From JANNWF01 sp052390415 (lineage in GTDB: Bacteria > Pseudomonadota > Gammaproteobacteria > Xanthomonadales > Xanthomonadaceae): a DNA stretch of 22,430 bases. Below are positions 16,501 through 22,122 of this stretch, piece by piece (within the stretch, counting starts at the first letter, position 1; the number at the start of each line of letters is the position of its first letter). The DNA lies in the NCBI GenBank assembly GCA_052390415.1, contig JBQTGY010000149.1:1-22430 (forward strand). The letters are read 5' to 3'. Made by a program: the position numbers and the translations under genes. The notes under the pieces were generated by a model. The model saw only the letters and a list, made by a program, of their open reading frames with translations, did no database searches and was not told the DNA's origin.

Positions 16501-17920
16501 CTTCGACGTCGGCTCGCAGAACTTCGCTTTTGTCGATAGCGGCAACAACTTCGCGTATTTCACCACCGCTGAGGCTCCGATCCGCGAGGACTTGCAGGCC
16601 AATACGGTGGCAGGTTCGCCGCCATTCCTGGTGCGCAATGGCTTTGGTGGCAATGAGTGGGTGCGGCGTACCAACAACTATCCGAATCAGTCGGTGCCCT
16701 ACGAGGTGTTGTCGCCAACGGAAATGCCGTTCTCGATCAATCCGGCGCGCAATTACATTGCCAACGCCAATAACGATCCGACCGGCGCGACCTTGGACAA
16801 CAACGCGCTCAACCAGGCGCGACCGGGCGGCGGCATTCTCTACTACGCCCCGGGCTACTCGTCCTATCGCATGGGTCGCATTGATCGCGAACTGCAGCGG
16901 TTGACTGCCCGTGGTCAGGTCACTGTGCAGGACATGACCGCACTGCAGGCAAACAATCAGATGCTCGACGCCGAGTTGATTGCCCCACATCTGCTGCGCG
17001 CGTTTGACAATGCACCGTCCTGCGCGGCGGCGACCGATGCCGGGGTACGGACAGCGATCGGCTACTTGCGCACATGGAACTTCTCGACGCCAACCGGCAT
17101 TCAGCAGGGCTTTGATCCGTTCGAGAATCCGCTGGCGCTGCCTCCACCGAGCCAGGCCGAAATCGATAACAGCGTCGCGGCGACTCTGTACTCGGTATGG
17201 CGCGGCGAAGTCATCCGCAGCACGGTGGATGCCACCTTGGCGGGTGTGGGCCTCAGCAACTTCCTGCCGGGTGGTGGGCAGGCGGTAACCGCGGTGCAAA
17301 ACCTGCTGGACAACTTCACCCAGCGGCAAGGTGTGGGCGCTTCCGGTCTGGACTTCTTCCGTAGTGGCGTGCCTGCCACATTGACTGCACCGCAGCGGCG
17401 CGACTGCATCCTGCTTGGCAGCATGCGGCGCACGCTCGACCTGTTGGCCAGCGAAGCCTTCGCCCCGGCGTTTGCCCGCTCGACGGATATCAGCACCTAT
17501 CGCTGGGGTCGTCTGCACCGCATCGTGTTTGCGCACATTCTGGGCGGACAGCTCAGCGTGCCCAGCCAGCAAGCGGGTGTGAACCTGTTCCCGTTCGTCA
17601 ATCTCGGCCCTGGCTTGCCCGGCCTTGCACGTTCGGGTGGCTATGAGACAGTCGATGTAGCCGCGCACAACACGCGTGCCAACACGGTCAATGGCTTCAT
17701 GTTCGGCAGCGGAGCGGTACGCCGTTTCGTTGGCGAGATGCAGATTCCAGCCACCATGTTGCAAGCACAGCCCGGCGGCCAGAGCGGTGATATCCGTACC
17801 GGCCTGCCGTATATCAGTCAGTTGCCGCTATGGCTGACCAACCAGTACAAGCCGCTGGTGCTGGGACAATCCGCATCGAATGCCTCGACCGTGGCGCAGA
17901 TCCAGTTCACTCCGCGCTGA
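13592..17920 (+). CDS. Exported DUF4394-DUF4394-penicillin/AHL acylase fusion
   Basis: A 1442-residue protein. Signal peptide: residues 1-20 (MFNRICFALALLLASPALFA). Two DUF4394 copies follow, about 22-253 and 267-519, each with GIDVRPATG, GRIYT, DFNPVPDR and GQNLRINV; a Pro-rich linker (258-266) separates them. The second copy contains an inserted VPGNPGVPAVPG run (about 475-487). From about 533 to the end is a penicillin-amidase-family Ntn hydrolase. Its alpha part starts near NDEDAAWLMGYAHARDRFWQMD (552-573, longer than usual spacing from the signal). The beta chain would begin at S773 in RAGSNWWMVGG, which acts as nucleophile after self-cleavage. His795 is at beta-position 23, as in AHL acylases of the PvdQ type, and N977 in SQNFAFVDS aligns with the oxyanion-hole Asn. 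It hydrolyses amide bonds in this family; the substrate (AHL, beta-lactam or other acyl amide) is not determined. ATG 13592 is chosen for the signal peptide and ribosome-binding site. Confidence 0.92.
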   Translation: MFNRICFALALLLASPALFAQTIVGLTDGNRLVRFSAVAPGTIIGSVAVTNLEQGDLLLGIDVRPATGQLYGITRAGRIYTIDPGTGAATLRAQASAAVTGTFAGVDFNPVPDRMRVVTNTGQNLRINVETGATTVDGAINPAGTVLGGAAYINSFAGTTTTTLYVINAATGTLNVQNPPNDGTVVTVGSLGVTLDAGGAVGFDVRSPSGQNIALATLRVGGNTGLYQIDLATGAATLRGAVGGNPVLIGMAAVAAPVLVPPPPQATAVALTADNRLLTFAVSNPAVIQATVAVTGLNAGDTLVGIDVRPATGVLYALGSSGRIYTLNAQTGVATPGALVSVALDGGSYGIDFNPVPDRLRVVSSGGQNLRINVANGAAVVDGVISPGSNKPTAVAYINSVFGTGTTAPFAGGTALFVIEPGAGVLNLQNPPNDGVQVAIGSLGLGIEGEAGFDIVYFGRNNTGIAALRTQTVPAVPGNPGVPAVPGITGLYQIDLSSGAAVAIGAIDGNPQIVGLAVSPTAPSALVPAAGLRAPGSITYDANGVPTITASNDEDAAWLMGYAHARDRFWQMDTLRRTASGTLAELVGAPALANDVQLRTLGLRRAAWATWARTPDVLKAQLKSYAEGVNSWLSQNSLPVEYAGLELTSADQWTPVDSLVIAKLLAFQLSFDDETGNTLRAGAYQQAGTAAGFNGAALFFEDTHRTAPGDARVSIPGFTPTAAKGATQAANAKSSLPTFATDQLALLQKHVDAIQDNPILAPQLNRRENRAGSNWWMVGGQRTASGRPILANDPHLGLSTPVLFHEGHVISTDPRYAEPMNTVGSIAPGTPWPILGCTLQFCWGLTTNPLDVTDAYFEQFVLNTFGLPTHTRHSTGIEPVLWVFQSFFTNGVGDGTANNVARVNSIGYTNGAVTVIIPRRNNGPVVSIDTVAGTGVSFQYTGWGATNELEAFRRVNRSTNLAEFRDSLSYFDVGSQNFAFVDSGNNFAYFTTAEAPIREDLQANTVAGSPPFLVRNGFGGNEWVRRTNNYPNQSVPYEVLSPTEMPFSINPARNYIANANNDPTGATLDNNALNQARPGGGILYYAPGYSSYRMGRIDRELQRLTARGQVTVQDMTALQANNQMLDAELIAPHLLRAFDNAPSCAAATDAGVRTAIGYLRTWNFSTPTGIQQGFDPFENPLALPPPSQAEIDNSVAATLYSVWRGEVIRSTVDATLAGVGLSNFLPGGGQAVTAVQNLLDNFTQRQGVGASGLDFFRSGVPATLTAPQRRDCILLGSMRRTLDLLASEAFAPAFARSTDISTYRWGRLHRIVFAHILGGQLSVPSQQAGVNLFPFVNLGPGLPGLARSGGYETVDVAAHNTRANTVNGFMFGSGAVRRFVGEMQIPATMLQAQPGGQSGDIRTGLPYISQLPLWLTNQYKPLVLGQSASNASTVAQIQFTPR

Positions 17921-17931
17921 GGCAAGCAGGG

Positions 17932-17954
17932 GCGGCTGCCTGCAAGGCAGCCGC
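17932..17954 (+). terminator. Hairpin directly after the acylase fusion gene
   Basis: A perfect 9-bp stem, GCGGCTGCC (17932-17940) and GGCAGCCGC (17946-17954), has a 5-nt loop and begins 12 bp after the stop. No T-tract follows, so it may stabilise the 3' end or assist the terminator just downstream. Confidence 0.5.
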
Positions 17955-17979
17955 TCACTGGAGACAAGTAATGCAATAC

Positions 17980-18013
17980 CAGCAGGGCGGGATTTCCCGC
18001 CCTGCTGCGTTTT
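17980..18013 (+). terminator. Rho-independent terminator of the acylase fusion gene
   Basis: A perfect 12-bp GC-rich stem, CAGCAGGGCGGG (17980-17991) and CCCGCCCTGCTG (17996-18007), has loop ATTT and is followed by CGTTTT. It ends 26 bp before the glycosylase start, so the glycosylase must have its promoter overlapping this region or depend on read-through. Confidence 0.9.
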
Positions 18014-18039
18014 GAGGGCTGCAATACGCGGAGAGCAAC

Positions 18040-18717
18040 ATGGCGCGAATAACGCGCGGGTTTGACGTGGCGGCGGGCACCCAGCACTTGCGCAAAGCGG
18101 ATCGCAAACTGGCGGGTTGGTTAGGTCGCGTCGAGCCGGTGGCGGCGGATCCGCGCTGGCGCAAGAGTTTCGATGTGGTCGATGCGCTGGCGCGTGCGAT
18201 TCTGTATCAGCAACTGGCCGGCAAAGCGGCGGCGACCATCGTCGGCCGGGTCGAAGTCGCAGTCGGTGACACTCGACTGCATGTCGATGCGTTTGATCGG
18301 GTTGATGATCTGACGTTGCGTGCTTGTGGTGTTTCCGGCAACAAGGCGCGGGCGTTGCGCGACCTCGCCGAGCATGAGCGTCGTGGTGCTATTCCCAGTT
18401 TGCGGCAAATGGGTGCTCAATCCGACGACGCCATCATCGAGGCCCTGACTGCGGTGCGCGGCATTGGTCGCTGGACCGTGCAGATGATGCTGATGTTTCG
18501 CCTCGGCCGGCCCGATCAACTGCCCATTGATGACCTCGGCGTGCGGCGTGGTCTGCAGCGCGTGGACGAACTGGAAGTGGCACCCACACCACGCGAGCTC
18601 GCCGCTCGCGGCGAATGCTGGGGGCCTTATCGCACCTTGGCGAGCCTGTATCTGTGGCGGATTGCGGATCTCAAAGAGACCGCCAGTGGCACGCCGGTGA
18701 AGCGGTCGCAGGGGTAG
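18040..18717 (+). CDS. DNA-3-methyladenine glycosylase, AlkA-like (HhH-GPD)
   Basis: A 225-residue base-excision enzyme of the HhH-GPD superfamily, 3-methyladenine glycosylase II type, which removes alkylated purines. DALARAILYQQLAGKAA (about 48-64) is the first conserved helix. The helix-hairpin-helix is LTAVRGIGRWTVQMML (136-151), followed by LPIDDLGVRRGL, in which D165 aligns with catalytic Asp238 of E. coli AlkA. It lacks the N-terminal AlkA domain, as in the short bacterial and yeast Mag1-like forms. ATG 18040 has GGAGAG 5 nt upstream. It lies immediately before the lexA-imuAB cassette, which fits a DNA-repair island; I see no sign that it is under the same promoter. Confidence 0.92.
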   Translation: MARITRGFDVAAGTQHLRKADRKLAGWLGRVEPVAADPRWRKSFDVVDALARAILYQQLAGKAAATIVGRVEVAVGDTRLHVDAFDRVDDLTLRACGVSGNKARALRDLAEHERRGAIPSLRQMGAQSDDAIIEALTAVRGIGRWTVQMMLMFRLGRPDQLPIDDLGVRRGLQRVDELEVAPTPRELAARGECWGPYRTLASLYLWRIADLKETASGTPVKRSQG

Positions 18718-18741
18718 CCTGAAGAGCGGGCTCGCAACGCC

Positions 18742-18806
18742 AGCGGAGCAAGGTCGCGCGTTACGCGGCATCAGTACCGCTTTTGTAGAGCGGTACTTGC
18801 TCCGCT
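18742..18806. repeat. Nested inverted repeats between the glycosylase gene and lexA
   Basis: AGTACCGCT (18773-18781) and AGCGGTACT (18789-18797) form a perfect 9-bp hairpin with a 7-nt loop. Around it AGCGGAGCAAG (18742-18752) is the exact reverse complement of CTTGCTCCGCT (18796-18806). Together they make an extragenic palindromic structure that may also end glycosylase transcripts. No insertion-sequence gene is present. Confidence 0.6.
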
Positions 18807-18833
18807 GCTTTGGCAGTTTGCCCCGAGTCTGCA

Positions 18834-18926
18834 GCAAGAGCAGCCGAGCAAGTTCACGCGCAGCGCGTATGCCTTCGCTTCGCTTGGTCGGCTCTGCAAC
18901 GGTGGACGACCCGGACAGGCTCTTGC
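18834..18926. repeat. Second palindromic block upstream of lexA
   Basis: AGCCGAGCAAG (18842-18852) pairs with CTTGGTCGGCT (18883-18893) at 10 of 11 positions. The flanking GCAAGAGC (18834-18841) is the exact reverse complement of GCTCTTGC (18919-18926). The arm GAGCAAG is shared with the neighbouring block (18742-18806), so both may belong to one degenerate repeat family. Confidence 0.5.
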
Positions 18927-18982
18927 AGAACCGACCGAGCGGAGCGCAGTCGATGGCACGGGAGATGCGTTGCGCCTTCATA

Positions 18983-19000
18983 GGTACTAATATAAGTACC
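18983..19000 (+). promoter_or_regulatory. Palindromic putative LexA operator abutting lexA
   Basis: GGTACTAATATAAGTACC is an 18-bp palindrome (8 of 9 pairs match) ending at the base before the lexA ATG. LexA proteins bind short palindromes in their own promoters, and GTAC half-sites are reported for LexA2-type proteins of imuAB cassettes. The spacing between GTAC half-sites here is 8 bp. Its AT-rich centre contains -10-like hexamers (TAATAT 18988-18993, TATAAG 18991-18996), with TTGCGC (18970-18975) as a possible -35. Repressor binding would therefore cover the promoter. Operator identity is inferred from position and symmetry. Confidence 0.7.
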
Positions 19001-19657
19001 ATGACTGACGATCTCACCACCCGCCAACAAGCCGTCCTCAGCTTTGTGCGCGAACGCATTGCTGCCGATGGTTTGCCACCCACGTGGGCGGAGATCGCAC
19101 GCGCGTTTGGTTTTCGGCAGACACGGGCAGCGCAGAAGCATTTGCAGGCGCTGGCGGCCAAAGGACATCTGATCCTGCTGCCGGGCAAGGCGCGTGGCAT
19201 CCAGTTGGTGGATGCCGATGACGCTCACACGGGTAGTCAGATCAGCGCTCGCATCAGCAGCAAGCGCGCCGATGGCATGCAGGTGCCGTTGTTGGGACGC
19301 GTGGCAGCCGGCATGCCAATCGACGCCGATGCGGGTGTGCAGCGCTGGATCACGATCGACCCGACGTTGTACCGACAACGCCCGGATTGTTTGCTGCGAG
19401 TGGTCGGTGACTCGATGCGCGACGACGGTATTCTCGATGGTGATCTGCTGGTGGTACTGCGCACGAATACGGCACGTGACGGTGAAACCGTGGTGGCGCG
19501 AGTCGAGGGCGAGCTGACCGTCAAGCGGCTGCACCTGAGCGTCGATCAGCTGCACTTGTTGCCACGCAATCCGGACTACGCCGCCATCGTGATCGACCAC
19601 AACGTGGTCGACTTCGCCATCGAAGGTGTGTACCTCGGCGTGCTGAGGTCGGTTTGA
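19001..19657 (+). CDS. lexA: LexA-family SOS repressor of the imuAB cassette
   Basis: LexA, 218 residues. It represses SOS genes and, on contact with RecA filaments, cleaves itself. The N-terminal winged helix covers about 1-70: LTTRQQAVLSFVRERI, LPPTWAEIARAFGF and the recognition part RQTRAAQKHLQALAAKGHL. The cleavage site is A103-G104 in GRVAAGMP. The S24 peptidase domain has the nucleophile S138 in VVGDSMRDDG and the base K175 in TVKRLHL, so autocleavage should be intact. ATG 19001 gives the normal N-terminus; an upstream open frame is not conserved. No Shine-Dalgarno is visible because the operator palindrome occupies the 18 bases before the start. Its position ahead of imuA-imuB suggests the lexA2-imuA-imuB(-dnaE2) cassette known from Proteobacteria; whether a second lexA exists elsewhere is unknown. 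Confidence 0.95.
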   Translation: MTDDLTTRQQAVLSFVRERIAADGLPPTWAEIARAFGFRQTRAAQKHLQALAAKGHLILLPGKARGIQLVDADDAHTGSQISARISSKRADGMQVPLLGRVAAGMPIDADAGVQRWITIDPTLYRQRPDCLLRVVGDSMRDDGILDGDLLVVLRTNTARDGETVVARVEGELTVKRLHLSVDQLHLLPRNPDYAAIVIDHNVVDFAIEGVYLGVLRSV

Positions 19658-19863
19658 TGATTAAGGTGAAAGTCGTGCGGGTTCGGCCCTTGACTCCCTC
19701 CCCGATGTTCGGGGGCGATGCGCTGCGCTTGCAGGCCGCAGGCCTGCGCAGCGCTGAGCGCGCATCGCGCCGGACGGGCTGGGGAGGGGTTAGGCAAGAC
19801 ATCGCTTTTCTGATGGTCATGGCGGCCTGGATTTTCGTGATCCGAGGTGGTCGGCCACCATGA
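19657..19863 (+). CDS. Possible small ORF bridging lexA and imuA
   Basis: A 68-codon frame whose ATG overlaps the lexA stop by one base (TGATG) and whose stop overlaps the imuA start (ATGA). It keeps the cassette translationally continuous. The middle is encoded by the palindromic repeat at 19696-19788, and the end has a hydrophobic run (AFLMVMAAWIFVI). I recognise no family. It may be a genuine small protein, a translated leader that opens the imuA start hairpin, or an accident of a repeat inserted in the intergenic space. Amino-acid content (Arg/Gly-rich) does not look strongly protein-like. Confidence 0.3.
   Translation: MIKVKVVRVRPLTPSPMFGGDALRLQAAGLRSAERASRRTGWGGVRQDIAFLMVMAAWIFVIRGGRPP
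19696..19788. repeat. Extragenic palindromic element between lexA and imuA
   Basis: CCCTCCCC (19696-19703) and GGGGAGGG (19781-19788) are outer arms. GCGATGCGC (19715-19723) and GCGCATCGC (19760-19768) are next, with CGCTGCGC/GCGCAGCG (19721-19728, 19746-19753) or GCAGGCC/GGCCTGC (19731-19737, 19741-19747) inside. It could fold into one long hairpin. CCCTCCCC/GGGGAGGG-bounded palindromes of this kind resemble REP/MITE-like extragenic repeats of gammaproteobacteria; the class is inferred. Confidence 0.65.
19844..19862 (+). promoter_or_regulatory. Hairpin over the imuA ribosome-binding site
   Basis: GGTGG (19846-19850) pairs with CCACC (19855-19859) across a 4-nt loop, directly before ATG 19860. 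GGTGG is part of the only Shine-Dalgarno-like sequence (GAGGTGG, 19844-19850). Ribosomes translating the frame that ends at 19863 would open it. Confidence 0.4.
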
Positions 19864-20495
19864 CCGTCAGCTCGGTGCTCGCACTGGATGCGTTGCTGCG
19901 CGATCCGCGCTTGTGGCGCGGCCGCGCGTCTGCACCCACGACGGATGGCCAAACCACGGGTCACGCTGAGCTGGACGCGGCACTGCCCAGTGGCGGTTGG
20001 CCGCAGGGGGCGCTCAGCGAGGTCTTGATTGCCGCCGATGGCATCGGCGAGTTGCGCCTGTTATTGCCGACCATTGCCCGACTGACGCGTGTCGGCACGC
20101 CGGTGTTGCTGGTCGCGCCGCCGTATCAACCGTATGCCGCGGCATGGTCGGCGGCGGGCGTTGAACTGGCGTATCTGCACATGGTGACCTGCGCGGCCAA
20201 AGAGGCGTTATGGACAACCGAACAGGCATTGCGTTCGGCCGCCTGCGGGGCTGTATTGTGCTGGCCGGGACGAGCCGATGATCGTGCCTTGCGGCGCTTG
20301 CAAGTAGCGGCGGAAAGCGGTCGTTGCCTGGGCTTTTGCACGCGTCCAAGCAGTGTCGAGACACAGCCTTCACCTGCTGCCTTGCGACTGCGTGTTGAGG
20401 CCACAGGCGCTACTGCCGTGTCACAGATCCGCGTGCTGAAATGCCGCGGTGGGCTGCCACCGGTGCGGCCGATTGCGCTGTCCGCGCTGCATTGA
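19860..20495 (+). CDS. imuA: Translesion synthesis-associated protein ImuA
   Basis: ImuA, 211 residues, a RecA/SulA-like accessory of the ImuA-ImuB-DnaE2 mutasome. The conserved opening is visible: an LWRGR segment at 18-22, then TGHAELDAALPSGGWPQGAL (34-52 region) and the core strands (VLLVAPPYQPYA). The position of the Walker A loop reads AADGIGELRLL (59-69) and lacks the GxxxxGKT residues, as is usual for ImuA, so it should not hydrolyse ATP in the classical way. ATG 19860 overlaps the stop of the preceding small frame. imuB begins 27 bp after its stop, so the two are one unit under the lexA promoter. Confidence 0.92.
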   Translation: MTVSSVLALDALLRDPRLWRGRASAPTTDGQTTGHAELDAALPSGGWPQGALSEVLIAADGIGELRLLLPTIARLTRVGTPVLLVAPPYQPYAAAWSAAGVELAYLHMVTCAAKEALWTTEQALRSAACGAVLCWPGRADDRALRRLQVAAESGRCLGFCTRPSSVETQPSPAALRLRVEATGATAVSQIRVLKCRGGLPPVRPIALSALH

Positions 20496-20522
20496 CAGTG
20501 CTGCGTTGAGAGAGAAATCGAC

Positions 20523-21956
20523 GTGCTCTGGGCCTGTGTCCGCTTGCCGCAGCTGGCTTTGGATGGCGTACTCCGCCAGCATCCACGCCCCGAGCTGCCG
20601 CTGGTATTGGTGAGCGGTACACCGCAGCGTCGTCGCTTGTTCGATGTCAACCCGGCGGCACGTGCTGCTGGCTTGTTTCCGGGGCAGGCCCTTGCTGGGG
20701 CACAGGTGCTGCTGGCGCAGTTTGCGGCGATCGAATACGACCCGGCGCAGGAATACCGTCTGCTCGATCTGTTGTGTGCCTGGGCGTATCGCTACAGCGG
20801 CATGGTGGCGCGGCTGGGCACACAATCGCTGGTGCTGGAAGTGGAAGCCAGTCTGGGTCTGTTTGGTCCGTGGCCGGCGTTTGCTCGCCGCCTGCGCAAC
20901 GATCTCGATGAACTGGGCTTTGCACATCGGCTTGCGCTGGCCCCGGACGCACGCGCGGCGTGGGTGTTGGCGGGTGTGCAGGATGGTCTGGCGCTTACCA
21001 CGCGCGAATCCCAACAGCGCGCGTTGGCACAGATCGATGTCGAGCAGGCCGAGCTGGATCCGACCACCGCCGACGCCTTGAGCAACATGGGCATGCGCCG
21101 ACTTGGGCAGTTGTTTGCGTTGCCGCGTGCCGCCTTGGCGCGACGGTTCGGACCGGGTGTGTTGACCCATCTGGATGCCCTGCGCGGGTTGGCGCCTGAT
21201 CCATTGCCGCTGTACGCACCACCGGATCGTTTTGAGGCGCGCATTGAACTGGCCTACGACGTCGAATTGGTCGAAGCCCTGCTGTTTCCGTTGCGCCGAT
21301 TGACCGCTGATCTGGCCACTTATCTGGCTGGTCGCGATGGTGGTGTGCAGCGTTTCGAATTGCAGTTCGAGCACGACGGTAAGCCGAACAGCGTGTTGGA
21401 GATCGGCCTGCTGACGCCCGAGCGCGATCCAGCACTGTTGTTCGATCTGGCTCGCAGCCGGCTTGAGCGCGCGCCGATGCCAGCGGCAGTACGCGGCCTG
21501 CGCCTGCTTGCCGAGCAGTTGCCGCCCTTCGTGCCGGCCGGTCGCGACCTGTTCGACGAACGCCCCGCCCAAGCCATGCCATGGCCCGCACTACGCGAAC
21601 GCCTGCGCGCACGCCTGGGTGAGGACGCGGTGCAAACCTTGCACGCGGTAGCTGAGCATCGACCGGAATACGCCACTCGCGCAGCTAGCGTGCCCGTGGC
21701 AGGCGAGGGCGGGCGCCCGCTGCGCGGCAATGACCGCATTGAGCGACCTGCATGGCTGTTGCCGCGTCCCATTCCCCTGCGCGGCTCAGCGCCGCAGCTG
21801 CTGGCCGGTCCGGAGCGAATCGAGAGTGGCTGGTGGGATGGCGCCGATGTGCGGCGGGATTACTACATCGCCCAAACCAGCAATGGTCAGCGCGCCTGGA
21901 TTTATTGTGCACCGGGGGAGGTGGGGCCGTGGATGTTGCATGGGTGGTTTGCGTGA
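20523..21956 (+). CDS. imuB: Inactive Y-family polymerase-like protein ImuB
   Basis: ImuB, 477 residues. The Y-family polymerase fold is present (finger/palm about 1-160, helix-hairpin-helix near 185-215, little finger to about 330), but the catalytic acids are missing. The N-terminal acidic motif reads CVRLPQLAL, and the SxDE motif position reads SLVLEVEAS (102-110). ImuB serves as the hub that docks the mutasome on the beta clamp; QLPPF at 332-336 matches the position and style of the reported ImuB clamp-binding motif. The C-terminal signature GPERIESGWWDG, VRRDYYIAQ and WMLHGWFA (about 429-477) is typical. The start is GTG 20523, which gives the usual MLWACVRLP beginning. No dnaE2 follows within the remaining 474 bp. 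Confidence 0.94.
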   Translation: MLWACVRLPQLALDGVLRQHPRPELPLVLVSGTPQRRRLFDVNPAARAAGLFPGQALAGAQVLLAQFAAIEYDPAQEYRLLDLLCAWAYRYSGMVARLGTQSLVLEVEASLGLFGPWPAFARRLRNDLDELGFAHRLALAPDARAAWVLAGVQDGLALTTRESQQRALAQIDVEQAELDPTTADALSNMGMRRLGQLFALPRAALARRFGPGVLTHLDALRGLAPDPLPLYAPPDRFEARIELAYDVELVEALLFPLRRLTADLATYLAGRDGGVQRFELQFEHDGKPNSVLEIGLLTPERDPALLFDLARSRLERAPMPAAVRGLRLLAEQLPPFVPAGRDLFDERPAQAMPWPALRERLRARLGEDAVQTLHAVAEHRPEYATRAASVPVAGEGGRPLRGNDRIERPAWLLPRPIPLRGSAPQLLAGPERIESGWWDGADVRRDYYIAQTSNGQRAWIYCAPGEVGPWMLHGWFA

Positions 21957-21969
21957 AGGGGGGGTGTTG

Positions 21970-22022
21970 TTCCGGCGGTGGCCGGAGTCCCTCTCTCGTC
22001 ATTCCGGCGAAGGCCGGAATCC
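21970..22022. repeat. Tandem pair of REP-like palindromes after imuB
   Basis: The second copy has a perfect 8-bp stem ATTCCGGC/GCCGGAAT (22001-22008, 22013-22020) with loop GAAG, followed by CCAG. This is the 'CGTCATTCC...GGAATCCAG' type of extragenic palindrome common in Proteobacteria. The first copy, 32 bp upstream (21970-21990), keeps the same layout with a shorter stem (TCCGGC/GCCGGA) and three substitutions over 21 bases. Either could end imuB transcripts weakly. Confidence 0.75.
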
Positions 22023-22092
22023 AGCTTTTTCGCTTCACTCGCTTTGTTTTGGCGCTCCGCAAGGTTTCGTCTGCCTCCGCGGCAGCCGAGTC

Positions 22093-22120
22093 ACTTTTCT
22101 TTGAATCGCCAAAGAAAAGT
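22093..22120. repeat. 11-bp perfect palindrome, part of a dispersed-looking repeat
   Basis: ACTTTTCTTTG (22093-22103) is the exact reverse complement of CAAAGAAAAGT (22110-22120), loop AATCGC, followed by AACCAAAAGAAAGG. I recall near-identical stretches scattered in Xanthomonadaceae genomes, often mis-annotated as small proteins; this is memory, not a search. A bidirectional terminator role is possible. Confidence 0.65.
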
Positions 22121-22122
22121 AA

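Noticed and set aside
18797..19000. N-terminal extension of LexA in the open upstream frame
   Set aside because: It runs through inverted repeats and the operator and is not like LexA; the standard start at 19001 gives the normal length.
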